From: Microbacterium sp. SZ1
Lineage (GTDB): Bacteria; Actinomycetota; Actinomycetes; Actinomycetales; Microbacteriaceae
Reading direction: 5' to 3'
NCBI RefSeq assembly: GCF_002362255.1
Contig: NZ_LPVV01000041.1
Coordinates: 1 to 64,000 of the forward strand
DNA: 64,000 bases
The stretch's first letter is position 1; each line of letters starts with the position of its first letter. Below are positions 36,024-45,599 of the stretch, piece after piece. The notes beneath the pieces were generated by a model. It did not search any database. It was not told the DNA's origin and saw only the letters and a list, made by a program, of their open reading frames with translations. The position numbers were made by a program, and so were the translations under genes.

Positions 36024-36058
36024 GAGACCCCGCCCTGCGGTCGACAGAACGGGGTCTC
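36024..36058. terminator. terminator between epimerase and RND genes
   Basis: GAGACCCCG pairs with CGGGGTCTC around a 17-nt loop between two convergent genes. An extra CGAGAC copy upstream resembles the partial arms of the four-arm elements. Confidence 0.65.
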
Positions 36059-36071
36059 AGCGGTGATCCGG

Positions 36072-39000
36072 CTACTCGCCGCGCTCTCGCAGCTCGCGAC
36101 GCGTGAGCTGCGGCGCATGCGGGAGGCCGGATGCCGACGCCGACGGCGCTCCGGATGCCGCGGCTCCGGCGAGCGCGGGGCCGTCGGTCCCGTCCGGGGC
36201 GCCGTCTGCGGCATCCGTCGCGGCGGTACCGCCGCCCTTGCGAGCGTGGCGCCGTTCCTTCGCACCCTCGACGAGGTTGTACAGCGTCGGGAGCACGATC
36301 AGCGTGAGCACGGTCGACGACAGCAGGCCGCCGATCACCACGATCGCGAGAGGCTGCGAGATGAAGCCGCCGTGACCGGTGATGCCGAGCGCCATGGGGG
36401 TGAGCGCGAGGATCGTCGCGAGCGCGGTCATGAGGATCGGGCGCAGACGCTTCTCGCCACCCGCCATCACCGCCTCGGCGGTCGACAGCCCCTTCTCGCG
36501 ATACTGGTTCACCAGATCGATGAGCACGATCGCGTTCGTCACCACGATGCCGATGAGCATCAGCACGCCGATGAGCGAGGCGACCCCGAGCGGCACGCCG
36601 GTGACGATCTGCAGCAGGATCGCACCGGTCGCCGCGAACGGCACCGAGACCAGCAGCAGCAGCGGCTGGCGCAGCGACTTGAAGGTCGCGACCATCACGA
36701 CGTACACGATGAGGATCGCCGCGAGCATGGCGAGTCCGAGCTGCGAGAACGAGTCGGCCTGCTGCGAGGCGACGCCGCCGACCTCGGCGGAGGCGCCGTC
36801 GGGCAGATCGACCGCGGCGAGCGCGGCGGTCACCGACTGGGTCGCCACCGCGAGGTTGTCGGATGCCGGGGGCACGGTGATCGTCGACGTGCGGCGCCCC
36901 TGCTCGGTGGTGATCGAGGTGGGGCCGTTGCGCTCCTCCACGGTCGCCATGTCCTGCAGCTGCACGATGCCCGTCGGGGTGGGGATCGTGAGCTCGCGCA
37001 GGGCCTGGGCGGTCGTGGGCGGGGTCGCGTTCGCGAGGTACACGGTGAGCGAGGCGTCGTCGATCTCGACGGAGCCGAGCTGCTGCGGGCGCATCGTGTT
37101 CGACACGATCGCGCCGACGGCGACCTCCGATAGTCCGCGGGCCGCGGCGGCCTCGCGGTCGACGACCACGGCGAGGTAGGGCAGCGCGGCGGCGAGGTTG
37201 TCGGTGACCTGGCCGATCCCGTCGCGACCATCGAGCTCGTCGACCACGGCCGAGGTCGCGGCGTCGAGGTCGTCGCTGCTCGACGCGGTGACGGTGATCT
37301 CGATGTCGCTCGATCCGAGGCCGGCCGACGCCGCGACCGATACCTCTCCGACGTCGGTGAGCTTCTCGATCGCATCCTGCACGTCGGCGCGGAGCGTCTC
37401 CTGGTCGGCGTCGCTGTCGGTGAGCACCGAATAGGTGACGCCGGCGCCGCCCGAGAAGGCATCGCGCAGCGCCGAGCCGCTGGATCCGATCGACGCCTGC
37501 ACGTGCTCGACGCCGTCGATGTCGAGCAGGGCGTCCTCGACGGCGATCGCCGCTTCGGACTTCGTCTCCAAGCTCGCGGTCGGACCGAGGTCCTGCGTCA
37601 CCGTCATCGTGTTCTGGCCGGAGTCGCTGAGGAAGTTGACCTTCATCAGCGGGGCGGCGGCCAGCGTCGCGCCGAGCACGACGACCGCGAGGATCACGGT
37701 GATGCCGGAGTGCTTGAGCGTCCAGCCCAGGATCGGACGGTAGGCGCGCTGCAGCGGCGTCGGCGGAGCATCCGGGTGCTCGGGGTCGATCTGCACGCCG
37801 TTCTCGTCGAGCAGCGGCTTGCCCGGGCGCAGGAACCAGTACGCGAGCACGGGCACGATCGTGAGCGACACGAGCAGCGACGCGACCATTGCGATCGTGA
37901 CCGTCATCGCGAACGGCCGGAACAGCTCGCCCACCATGTCGCCGACGAAGACGATCGGCAGGAACACGGCGACGGTCGTGATGGTCGACGACGTGACCGC
38001 CATCGCGACCTCGCGCACCGCGAGCCGGATGGCGTCGCCCTTGTCGGCATCGCCGACGTAGTGCCGCTTGATGTTCTCGATCACGACGATGGAGTCGTCG
38101 ACCACGCGTCCGATCGCGATCGTCAGAGCGCCGAGGGTGAGGATGTTGAGCGAGTAGCCGAACGCCTGCAGACCGATGAAGGTGATCAGCACGCTGGTCG
38201 GGATCGAGATGGCCGTGACGAGCGTCGAGCGGATCGACAGCAGGAACACGAGGATGACGATCACCGCGAACGCGAGTCCGAGAAGCCCCTCGGTGGCGAG
38301 CGTCTCGATCGACTGCACGATGAACGGCGCCTGATCGAAGATGATCGTGAACTCGGCATCCGGCAGCGCCTCGCCGATCTCGTCGAGGGCGGCGATGATG
38401 CCCTGCGACACCTCGACCGTGTTCGCCGCGGGGAGCTTCGTGATCGAGATCGACAGGGCGTCCTCACCGTCGACCCGCGAGATCGACGACACCGGGTCGC
38501 TCTCCTGCACCACGGTCGCGACGTCGCCGATCGTCACGTCGGTGCCGACGATGGGCAGTGCCGCGATCTCCTCGACCGAGGTGATCTTCGCGCCCGTCTG
38601 CACGGTGAGCGTCTGACCGTTCTCGGTGATGTCTCCACCGGGGAACAGCGTGCCGTTCTGCTGCAGTGCGTCACTGATCGCCTGCGTGCTCTCGCCCCGA
38701 GCGGCGAGCGCCGCCACGTCGGGCGTGATGGTGATGCGCTGGCCGACGCCGCCGATGATCTGCGCCGCGTTGACGCCGTCGACGTCCTCCAGATCGGGGA
38801 TCGCGACGTTCTCGAGCTGGGTCTGCGCGTCATCGGCGTTCTCGAAGCCCGTCACCGCGACCTGGATCACCGGGAAGTCGTCGATCGACACCGCCAGCAC
38901 CTGCGGAGTGACGTCCTCGGGCAGCTGCGAGGAGATGCGGTTGATCGCCTGCTGCATCTTCTGCTCGGCCGTCGCGAGATCGGTGCCGTAGGCGAAGGTG

Positions 39001-39281
39001 GCCTGCACGATCGACGCGTTGGTGGTGCTCGTCGCGGTCGTCCCGTCGAGCCCGGGCACACCCTGGATCGCCGCCTCGATCGGCGTCGACACGTCGTTCT
39101 CGACCACCTCGGGCGAAGCGCCTGGGTAGGTCGTCATGACGACGAGGTTCGGCAGCTCGATCGAGGGGATGAGCTCCTGCTTGAGGTTGGTGAGAGCGAG
39201 TCCGCCGAACACCGCGGCGACGATCGTGATGAGGGCGATCAGCGCGCGGTTCTTCAGGCTCAGGACGGCGAGTTTCGACAC
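36072..39281 (-). CDS. RND efflux transporter permease (HAE1/AcrB-like)
   Basis: 1069 residues with the full RND layout: helix 1 (about 12-32), first large periplasmic-type domain, helices 2-6 with a GRVVDDSIVVIENI segment (helix 4 carries the paired Asp of the proton relay), second extracellular domain and helices 8-12. The tail is Ala/Gly-rich. It is proton-driven efflux of lipophilic compounds. No membrane-fusion protein or outer-membrane partner is nearby, as expected for a Gram-positive host. The GTG at 39281 lies 18 nt after the TetR stop, so the two are one operon. Confidence 0.9.
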   Translation of the reverse strand: MSKLAVLSLKNRALIALITIVAAVFGGLALTNLKQELIPSIELPNLVVMTTYPGASPEVVENDVSTPIEAAIQGVPGLDGTTATSTTNASIVQATFAYGTDLATAEQKMQQAINRISSQLPEDVTPQVLAVSIDDFPVIQVAVTGFENADDAQTQLENVAIPDLEDVDGVNAAQIIGGVGQRITITPDVAALAARGESTQAISDALQQNGTLFPGGDITENGQTLTVQTGAKITSVEEIAALPIVGTDVTIGDVATVVQESDPVSSISRVDGEDALSISITKLPAANTVEVSQGIIAALDEIGEALPDAEFTIIFDQAPFIVQSIETLATEGLLGLAFAVIVILVFLLSIRSTLVTAISIPTSVLITFIGLQAFGYSLNILTLGALTIAIGRVVDDSIVVIENIKRHYVGDADKGDAIRLAVREVAMAVTSSTITTVAVFLPIVFVGDMVGELFRPFAMTVTIAMVASLLVSLTIVPVLAYWFLRPGKPLLDENGVQIDPEHPDAPPTPLQRAYRPILGWTLKHSGITVILAVVVLGATLAAAPLMKVNFLSDSGQNTMTVTQDLGPTASLETKSEAAIAVEDALLDIDGVEHVQASIGSSGSALRDAFSGGAGVTYSVLTDSDADQETLRADVQDAIEKLTDVGEVSVAASAGLGSSDIEITVTASSSDDLDAATSAVVDELDGRDGIGQVTDNLAAALPYLAVVVDREAAAARGLSEVAVGAIVSNTMRPQQLGSVEIDDASLTVYLANATPPTTAQALRELTIPTPTGIVQLQDMATVEERNGPTSITTEQGRRTSTITVPPASDNLAVATQSVTAALAAVDLPDGASAEVGGVASQQADSFSQLGLAMLAAILIVYVVMVATFKSLRQPLLLLVSVPFAATGAILLQIVTGVPLGVASLIGVLMLIGIVVTNAIVLIDLVNQYREKGLSTAEAVMAGGEKRLRPILMTALATILALTPMALGITGHGGFISQPLAIVVIGGLLSSTVLTLIVLPTLYNLVEGAKERRHARKGGGTAATDAADGAPDGTDGPALAGAAASGAPSASASGLPHAPQLTRRELRERGE

Positions 39282-39299
39282 GGATTCTCTCTCTGTCGG

Positions 39300-39893
39300 T
39301 CAGGCGGATGCTGCGGCGGTGGATGCGGGTGCGGACGCCGGTGCGGGACAGAGGATCCCGGCGAGGGCGTCTCGGATCAGCTCTTCGTCGAGCGGCTCGT
39401 CGTGGATCTGCGAATGCCAGAGTACGCCGTCGATGAAGACGGCTGCCGCCCTCGCGCGGTCGCGGCCGTGGACGGGTTCCATGAAGCCGACGATCTCGTC
39501 GGACCACTGACGCGCGAACGCCCGCACCCGGGGGTCGTGCACGGCGGCGGTGACGACCGCGCGATCGGTGTGCACGGCGTGGGCGTCGTCGAGCGCCTGA
39601 CGGACCAGGCGGGCGATGCCGGCGGGGGTCACGCCTTCGGCGACGACGGCCTGCCTGGTCTCCTCGATGCGCCCCTGGATCTCGGCGGCGAGCGCCTCGA
39701 GGGCGGCTTCGCGCAGGTCGTCGAGGGTCGCGAAGTACTGCGTGGTGGCCCCGAGGGGCACGCCCGCCCGCGCAGCGACCTTGCGATGCGTGAGCGCGTC
39801 GACGCCGATCTCGACGATGAGCTCCGCGGCAGCGGTCACGATCTCGCGGCGGCGGGCCTCGGGGTCGCGACGGCGCCGGGTGACCTCGCTCAT
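39300..39893 (-). CDS. TetR family repressor of the RND pump
   Basis: 197 residues. The N-terminal HTH (RREIVTAAAELI...LTHRKVAARAGVPLGATTQYF, about 14-60) is followed by a helical ligand domain and a short Ala/Pro/Ser tail. The ATG at 39893 has AGGAGG just upstream. It is the first gene of a two-gene operon with the pump, and a large dyad at 39903-39930 overlaps the region immediately before the start. Autorepression released by pump substrates is the likely scheme. Confidence 0.9.
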   Translation of the reverse strand: MSEVTRRRRDPEARRREIVTAAAELIVEIGVDALTHRKVAARAGVPLGATTQYFATLDDLREAALEALAAEIQGRIEETRQAVVAEGVTPAGIARLVRQALDDAHAVHTDRAVVTAAVHDPRVRAFARQWSDEIVGFMEPVHGRDRARAAAVFIDGVLWHSQIHDEPLDEELIRDALAGILCPAPASAPASTAAASA

Positions 39894-39902
39894 CAGACCT
39901 CC

Positions 39903-39930
39903 TGTACGGGCGTACATGTACGTCTGTACA
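39903..39930. promoter_or_regulatory. TetR operator, 28-bp imperfect palindrome
   Basis: The perfect 12-bp centre CGTACATGTACG is flanked symmetrically by TGTAC and GTACA. 24 of 28 positions are symmetric. It sits 10 nt upstream of the tetR start codon. Confidence 0.8.
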
Positions 39931-39990
39931 TTGTGCCCGTCGAAGCTGAGCGTTCGCCCGGCTCGAGCCCCTGGCATCCGCCCTCTCCAG

Positions 39991-40074
39991 TGCCGACGCC
40001 CCTGCCGGGCACCGACGCCCCCTCTGATTCGCGTCAACCAGACAGGGCGTCGGCGACGAGCAGGGGCGTCGGCG
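39991..40074. repeat. four-arm palindromic element, copy 3
   Basis: Core CCGACGCCCC occurs twice directly (39991-40005, 40011-40026), then twice inverted as GGGCGTCGGCG (40042-40055, 40060-40074). It begins about 17 nt past the stop of the oxidoreductase gene. Confidence 0.75.
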
Positions 40075-40090
40075 AAAGTGGCGCGGCCGG

Positions 40091-41272
40091 TCAGGCGGCG
40101 GAGACCTCCACCTGACCGCGCTCGAAGTACGCGACGAGGTCGGCATCCAGCTCCGGGACCTCGATCGCCGAGCCGTCACCGCGCAGCGACTCGGTCGCGA
40201 GGATGCCGGCGGCGACCGCCTCGCGGGCGGCGACCGGCGACGTCTCGGTCAGCCCGCCGTCGCGCACGAACCGCAGGAACTCCGCGACGAGCAGGGCGTC
40301 GGCACCCTCGTGTCCGGCGTCGACGACCTCCGGAACGATGAAGGTCTCATCCGCATCGGCGGCCCCGCGGTGCCGACGGTTCCACAGCCGGACCTCGCTG
40401 CCGGCGGTGTCACCGACGTTCTCGATGCGCCCCTCGGTGCCGATCACCGTGTAGTTGCGCCAGTAGTCGGGCGTGAAATGGCACTGCTGGTAGGAGGCGA
40501 GGATGCCGCCGGCGAGCCGCATGTTCACCATCGAGATGTCCTCGACGTCGACCACGGGGTTGAGTCCGGTGAGGGATGCGGGCGGCCAGTTGTCGACGCT
40601 GAACCAGTCCGGCATCCGCTCGCCTGGCCGCTCCCGGCGGTCGGTGATCGCGCCGTAGACGCTGAGCTCGCCCATCGCGGCGACCTGCTCGGTGTAAGCG
40701 CCGGCGAGCCAGTGGATGATGTCGATGTCGTGTGCGCCCTTCTGCAGCAGCAGCCCGGTGGTGCGGCGGCGGTCGGCGTGCCAGTCCTTGAAGTAGTAGT
40801 CACCGCCGTGTCCGACGAAGTGACGCACCCAGACGGCTTTGACGTCGCCGATTCGGCCGTCCTGGATCAGGCCGCGCATCAGGGTGATCACGGGCATGTG
40901 CCGCATGTTGTGGCCGATGTAGAGGCGGCTGCCGGTGCGGCGCGCGGTCTGCAGCATGGCGTCGGCGTCGGCGAGGTCGATCGCGAGCGGCTTCTCGCAG
41001 AACACCGCGACGCCCGCTTCGAGCGCGCGGATGCTGAGAGCGGCATGCGTGTCGTCCGGTGTCAGCACCATCACCGCCTCCACCCCCGAGGCGAGCAGTT
41101 CGTCGAGCGAGTCGGTGACGAGCGCGTCGGGCAGCAGGCGGCGGGCGTCGTCGCGCGCCCGTTCCGAGGGGTCGCAGACCGCGGTGATGCGCGAGCCGGC
41201 GCCGGGGCGGTGCACCTCCTCGCGGAGGGTGGCGCGCGCGCCGAAGCCGATGATTCCGATGGAGAGATCCAC
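40091..41272 (-). CDS. Gfo/Idh/MocA family sugar oxidoreductase
   Basis: 393 residues. The N-terminal Rossmann fold has IGIIGFGARA, and the family motif EKPLA is in FCEKPLAIDLADAD. The C-terminal alpha/beta dimerisation domain contains KGAHDIDIIHWLAG, with the usual catalytic-region His. It should oxidise a sugar or inositol derivative with NAD(P). The GTG at 41272 follows AAGGAC. It lies 42 nt after the LacI gene and closes the sugar ABC transporter operon, so its substrate is probably the imported carbohydrate. Confidence 0.9.
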   Translation of the reverse strand: MDLSIGIIGFGARATLREEVHRPGAGSRITAVCDPSERARDDARRLLPDALVTDSLDELLASGVEAVMVLTPDDTHAALSIRALEAGVAVFCEKPLAIDLADADAMLQTARRTGSRLYIGHNMRHMPVITLMRGLIQDGRIGDVKAVWVRHFVGHGGDYYFKDWHADRRRTTGLLLQKGAHDIDIIHWLAGAYTEQVAAMGELSVYGAITDRRERPGERMPDWFSVDNWPPASLTGLNPVVDVEDISMVNMRLAGGILASYQQCHFTPDYWRNYTVIGTEGRIENVGDTAGSEVRLWNRRHRGAADADETFIVPEVVDAGHEGADALLVAEFLRFVRDGGLTETSPVAAREAVAAGILATESLRGDGSAIEVPELDADLVAYFERGQVEVSAA

Positions 41273-41314
41273 GATGGTCCTTCTGGGGTCGAGAGAGTGT
41301 GCGAGACGTCTGCG

Positions 41315-42376
41315 TCAGCGCGTACGGGATGCCGGAGCGTCGAGATCCGTCGACGCCCCGGGGAAGAGTGACCACGGGAACTCGTGGGCGAGGGTCGGAA
41401 CGTCGTCGGGAGCGAGTGCGCGGTCGATGATGATGCGCGCCTGACTCGCGAAGAAGTCGGTCGGACCGACGGTGGTGAGCGTCGGGGCGACGCGCTGCGC
41501 GTCGGGGGTGTTGCCGATGCCGATCACCGCCACGTCGTGAGGCACCCGCAGACCCAGCATGTGCGCCGCGTTGATCGCCGCGATCGCGGCGAAGTCGGTC
41601 GTGGCGTAGATCGCCTCCGGGCGGTCCTCGCGAGACAGCAGCCCGACGGCGGCCTCGAACGCGCTCGACTGCGAGTCGCCGTACGTCGCCGTCCAGGCGG
41701 GGTCGACGTCGAGGTCTGCCGCGGCCATGCGCTCGAGGTAGGGCGTGTACCGAGTGATCTGCGTCGGCGCCAGCCGCACCGCGCTCTCCGCCGTGAGGGC
41801 GCCGATCCTCGTGTGTCGCTCCAGCAGATGGTCCATGGCGATCTCGCAGCCCGGGATCGCATCGGAGCGCACGACGTCGAAGCCGTCCGGGTCGAGCGGT
41901 CGTTCGGTGAACACCACGAGGCGCTGCCCCCGGCGCACGAGGTCGCCGAGCTTGCCCACGGCATCCTCGTCGAGCCCGATGCCGTCGAGGTAGGCCACGT
42001 CGCTCTCGACCCGGTCGAGCGCCGCGTGCCAGTCGCCGTCGGCGAGGATCAGCGTCGTCAGCCCGTGCTTGTTCGCCTCGACGTTGACGGCGTCGGCGAC
42101 CGCGAGCGACCACGGGTCGCTGAGCATGTGCAGCGAGAGCTGCACCATGCCGGAGCGGCCGGTCCTGATCGCACGGGCGGCGCTGTTCGGACGGTAGTTC
42201 AGCTCGTCGGCAGCGGCCAGGACTTTCGCGGCCGTCGCCTCGGCGACACCGGCGCCCGACGCGGCGCCCGCTCGGCCCGAGAACACGTACGACACGGTCG
42301 CGGTCGACACGCCGGCCCGCTCGGCCACCATCCGCAACGTGGGTCGTCTCGGTGCGTGCGTTCTGCGCTCGGCCAC
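41315..42376 (-). CDS. LacI family transcriptional regulator
   Basis: 353 residues with an N-terminal HTH (TLRMVAERAGVSTATVSYVFSG, about 13-34), a hinge helix near NYRPNSAARAI and a periplasmic-binding-protein-like ligand domain. The GTG at 42376 is 3 nt after the permease stop, so the regulator is inside the operon it likely controls. Two LacI-type operators lie upstream of the binding-protein gene. Sugar binding should relieve repression. Confidence 0.92.
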   Translation of the reverse strand: MAERRTHAPRRPTLRMVAERAGVSTATVSYVFSGRAGAASGAGVAEATAAKVLAAADELNYRPNSAARAIRTGRSGMVQLSLHMLSDPWSLAVADAVNVEANKHGLTTLILADGDWHAALDRVESDVAYLDGIGLDEDAVGKLGDLVRRGQRLVVFTERPLDPDGFDVVRSDAIPGCEIAMDHLLERHTRIGALTAESAVRLAPTQITRYTPYLERMAAADLDVDPAWTATYGDSQSSAFEAAVGLLSREDRPEAIYATTDFAAIAAINAAHMLGLRVPHDVAVIGIGNTPDAQRVAPTLTTVGPTDFFASQARIIIDRALAPDDVPTLAHEFPWSLFPGASTDLDAPASRTR

Positions 42377-42379
42377 GGG

Positions 42380-43273
42380 TCAGCCCTTCGATCCGCTGAA
42401 CGCGATGCCCTGGATGAACTGCCTCTGCAGGATCATGAAGGTCACCAGCATGGGCAGCGTCGCGAGCAGCGCACCCGCCATGAGCACCGGGTAGTCGGTG
42501 CCGTGGATGCCGACGAGCTGCGACAACCCGACCGACAGCGGCATCCGGGCAGGGTCGGTCGTCACGATCAGCGGCCAGAGCAGATCGTTCCAGGACCACA
42601 GCACGGTGAACACCACAAGTGCGATGATGCCAGGCTTCGCGAGCGGAACCATGATCCGCCAGAAGGTCTGCCACGGATTCGCGCCGTCGATGCGGGCCGC
42701 CTCCTCGAGCTCTGCGGGCATCGACAGGAAGAACTGCCGCATGAGGAACGTGCCGAAGGCGCTGAAGATGCCGGGGACGATCAGGGCCTGCAGCGTGTTG
42801 AGCCACCCGAGCGACTGGATGATCTCGTACTGGGGCAGCAGGTAGAGCTGCGACGGCACCATGAGCACCGAGAGGAACACGACGAACAGCGCGTTGCGGC
42901 CGGGGAACGGGATGCGGGCGAACGCGTAGCCGGCCATGGTGCAGAGCACGACCTGACCGACCGTGCGGCCGACCGTGAGCAGCACCGAGTTCGCGAACAT
43001 CTGCGCGAACGGCATCGAGTCGAACACCTCGGCGAAGTTCGTGAGCACCCACTCCCGCGGCAGCAGGCTCGGCGGCACCTGCACCGAGTCGGACAGCGTC
43101 TTGAACGACGTCAGCAGCTGCCAGACGAACGGGAACACCATCAGCACGGCGCCCACGATCAGCACGAGGTGCACGATCCACAGACCGCGGTTCTTCGGCG
43201 TCCCGGCCGCACGGCGGCGACGGGAGGCATCGGCGCCCACGATCGCGCGGGTGTCGAGGGAGAGGTCACTCAT
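42380..43273 (-). CDS. carbohydrate ABC transporter permease, MalG type
   Basis: 297 residues with six membrane helices and the EAA loop EEAARIDGANPWQTFWRI that contacts the ATPase. The ATG at 43273 overlaps the end of the MalF-type gene by 8 bp. No ATPase gene is in the operon, so a shared MsiK-type ATPase encoded elsewhere is likely, as is common in actinobacteria. Confidence 0.92.
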   Translation of the reverse strand: MSDLSLDTRAIVGADASRRRRAAGTPKNRGLWIVHLVLIVGAVLMVFPFVWQLLTSFKTLSDSVQVPPSLLPREWVLTNFAEVFDSMPFAQMFANSVLLTVGRTVGQVVLCTMAGYAFARIPFPGRNALFVVFLSVLMVPSQLYLLPQYEIIQSLGWLNTLQALIVPGIFSAFGTFLMRQFFLSMPAELEEAARIDGANPWQTFWRIMVPLAKPGIIALVVFTVLWSWNDLLWPLIVTTDPARMPLSVGLSQLVGIHGTDYPVLMAGALLATLPMLVTFMILQRQFIQGIAFSGSKG

Positions 43274-44225
43274 AGTGCACCCACTTCTTCTGCAGACGGA
43301 ACTGCACGATCGTCAGCGCGAGGATGATGAGCAGCAGCAGGAAGGCGACGGCGGCCGCGTAGCCGCGATCGTTGTCGAGGAACCCCGCTTCGTAGAACAG
43401 ATAGACGACCGTGCGGGTGTTCGGCATGGCGGGGTTGCTGCGACCGAGCATCATGTAGACGAGGTCGAACACCTGCAGTGCGCCGATCACGCTGATCACG
43501 CTGACGAAGAAGATCGACGGCGACAGCAGCGGGATCGTGATCGAGAAGAACTTGCGCACCGGGCCGGCGCCGTCGAGATCGGCCGCCTCCATGATCGTGT
43601 CGGGGATGCCCTGGAGACCGGCGAGGAAGATCACGATGTTCGTGCCGAGCCCCGCCCAGATGCCGACGACCGCGATCGCCACGAGCGCGGTGTTCGGGTC
43701 GGTCAGCCAGCTGCGCCCATCGATGCCGACGGTGCCGAGCGCGGCGTTGAGCACGCCGTAGTCGCCGTTGTAGATCATGCGCCAGACGAGCGCGATGGCC
43801 GCGGGCATCGTCACCACGGGGATGAAGTAGAGCGTGCGATAGGCGCTGCGCCCCGTGAGCCCGGTGGTGTTCAGCAGCGCCGCGATCGCGACCGCGAGCG
43901 GGATGCCGATGAGGGCGATCACCGTGTAGATCGCGGTGTTGCGCAACGCGCCGATCAGCTCGGGGTCCTGGAACAGGCGCGCGTAGTTCTCGAAGCCCAC
44001 CCACTCCGAGCCGCCGAACGGCCCGGACTTCGTGAACGAGATGATGAGCGTCCGCACGGTCGGCCAGAGGTAGAACACGGCGATGCCGAGCGCGGTGGGG
44101 CCGAGGAACACGAGCGCCCACCAGGGCGAGGCGCCGGGGGTGCGCCGACGGCGGCGGATGCCGGGGCGCTGCGGCTCCGGCATCCGCTCGGCCGGCACGG
44201 CCTCGCGAGAGGCGACGACGGTCAC
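43266..44225 (-). CDS. carbohydrate ABC transporter permease, MalF type
   Basis: 319 residues. A basic cytosolic N-terminus (RRRRRTPG) precedes six membrane helices. The EAA loop is MEAADLDGAGPVRKFFSI. The GTG at 44225 is 4 nt after the binding-protein stop. It pairs with the MalG-type permease to form the channel for the operon's sugar substrate. Confidence 0.92.
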   Translation of the reverse strand: MTVVASREAVPAERMPEPQRPGIRRRRRTPGASPWWALVFLGPTALGIAVFYLWPTVRTLIISFTKSGPFGGSEWVGFENYARLFQDPELIGALRNTAIYTVIALIGIPLAVAIAALLNTTGLTGRSAYRTLYFIPVVTMPAAIALVWRMIYNGDYGVLNAALGTVGIDGRSWLTDPNTALVAIAVVGIWAGLGTNIVIFLAGLQGIPDTIMEAADLDGAGPVRKFFSITIPLLSPSIFFVSVISVIGALQVFDLVYMMLGRSNPAMPNTRTVVYLFYEAGFLDNDRGYAAAVAFLLLLIILALTIVQFRLQKKWVHYE

Positions 44226-44229
44226 GGGG

Positions 44230-45501
44230 TCACTCCTGCTCGGCGTCCAGAGCCGCCTGCATCTGCTCGGCGAGGTCCTTCAGCCCGGCCTCGGGCGCGA
44301 CGGCCCCCGACCAGACCTGCGACAGCACCTCGCTCTCGATGCTCGTCCACGCAGACGTGTTCTTCGAGACGGGGTAGGGCACGGCGGTGTCGAGCGCGTC
44401 GATGTAGACCTGCAGGTCGAACTGCGGCTGCGCGTCGACCCAGGCCTGCTGCGTGTCGTGGAACGCGGGGATCACGGTGCCGGTCTCGGCCTGGATGGTC
44501 GCGGCCTGCTCGCCGCTCGCGAATGCGGCGAACGCCTTCGCCTCGGCGAGGTGCGGGCTCTTGGCGTTCGCGACGTTGCCGACGCCGTGGATCACGCTCT
44601 GATTGCCCGTCGGGCCCTCGGGCAGCGGCGCGACATCGACCTGGTCGGAGATGTCAGCGTTCTCGCCGTAGGCGATCGCAGCCCAGGAGCCGTTCTGGAA
44701 CATCGCGACCTTGCCCGAGAGGAAGAGGTCCTCGGGGTTGGTGTCGGTCATCTGCTGGGCGGTCGGCGACGACCCCGCCTCGATGAGGTCGGTCCACAGC
44801 TCGATGCCCTCGAGCGCTTCGGGGGTGCCGTATCCCGACTCCGTGCCGTCGGCGGAGATGACCTCGCCGCCGGCCTGCGCGATCGAGTTGTAGTAGTTCT
44901 CCTGGCCGTACTGGCTCGCCGCGACGCCGTACTGTCCGGTCGCGGGATCGGTGAGGGCGGCCGCCGCAGCGGTGAAGTCGTCCCACGTCCAGCCCGCGGC
45001 GGGGTAGGCGACGCCGGCCGCGTCGAACAGCGCCTTGTTGTACCAGAGCGCGACGGTGTCGAAGTCCTTCGGAGCGCCGTAGAGCGTGCCGTCGAACGTG
45101 TAGAGGTCGATGAGCCCCTCGGGGTAGTCCGCGGCGTCCACCCCGGCGTCGTCGAGCGGCGCGAGCTGGCCGTTCGACGCGTACAGCTGGAAGTTCGGGC
45201 CGTTCATCCAGAACACGTCCGCCGCCGAGCCGCCGGTCGCCGCGGTCTGCAGCTTCGTGAAGTACTCCTTGTACGGCGTGACCTGGATGTCGATCGTTAC
45301 GTTCGGGTTCTCCTTCTCGAACGCCGCGGCGATCTCCTCCATCGCGGGCTTCTGATTCTCGTCCCAGATCGCGTAGCTGAGGGTGATGTCACCTCCGGAC
45401 GACTCGCCTCCTCCTGTTCCCGAGGAGCAGGCGGTGAGCGAGACGACGGCCGCCGTGGCGGCGGCGAGGGCGCCCAGGGCGCGGCGGGAAGTGCGGGGCA
45501 T
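44230..45501 (-). CDS. sugar-binding lipoprotein of the ABC transporter
   Basis: 423 residues. The signal peptide ends in a lipobox SLTAC with lipidated Cys25, then a Gly/Ser linker and a family 1 extracellular solute-binding fold (DVFWMNGPNFQLYASNG, LWYNKALFDAAGV). It captures an oligosaccharide or monosaccharide at the membrane surface. It is the first gene of a five-gene operon (binding protein, two permeases, LacI, oxidoreductase). The substrate cannot be read from the sequence. Confidence 0.92.
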   Translation of the reverse strand: MPRTSRRALGALAAATAAVVSLTACSSGTGGGESSGGDITLSYAIWDENQKPAMEEIAAAFEKENPNVTIDIQVTPYKEYFTKLQTAATGGSAADVFWMNGPNFQLYASNGQLAPLDDAGVDAADYPEGLIDLYTFDGTLYGAPKDFDTVALWYNKALFDAAGVAYPAAGWTWDDFTAAAAALTDPATGQYGVAASQYGQENYYNSIAQAGGEVISADGTESGYGTPEALEGIELWTDLIEAGSSPTAQQMTDTNPEDLFLSGKVAMFQNGSWAAIAYGENADISDQVDVAPLPEGPTGNQSVIHGVGNVANAKSPHLAEAKAFAAFASGEQAATIQAETGTVIPAFHDTQQAWVDAQPQFDLQVYIDALDTAVPYPVSKNTSAWTSIESEVLSQVWSGAVAPEAGLKDLAEQMQAALDAEQE

Positions 45502-45532
45502 CGGTGTCTCCTTCGACAGGTGCAGGTCCTTG

Positions 45533-45560
45533 TTAAACGTTTAGCAGTTAAACGATTAGC
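45533..45560. promoter_or_regulatory. two LacI-type operators
   Basis: TTAAACGTTTAG (45533-45544) and TTAAACGATTAG (45548-45559) lie 15 bp apart with the central CG typical of LacI-family sites. They are 32 nt or more upstream of the binding-protein start, probably over the operon promoter. Confidence 0.78.
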
Positions 45561-45599
45561 ACGAGAGTAGCCCGAGAGGGATCCGCCGCGCAAGAGGTC

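Noticed and set aside
36024..36058. A further full four-arm element after the epimerase gene
   Set aside because: Only three related arms are visible (two CGAGAC-type direct and one inverted); it is better described as a simple terminator.
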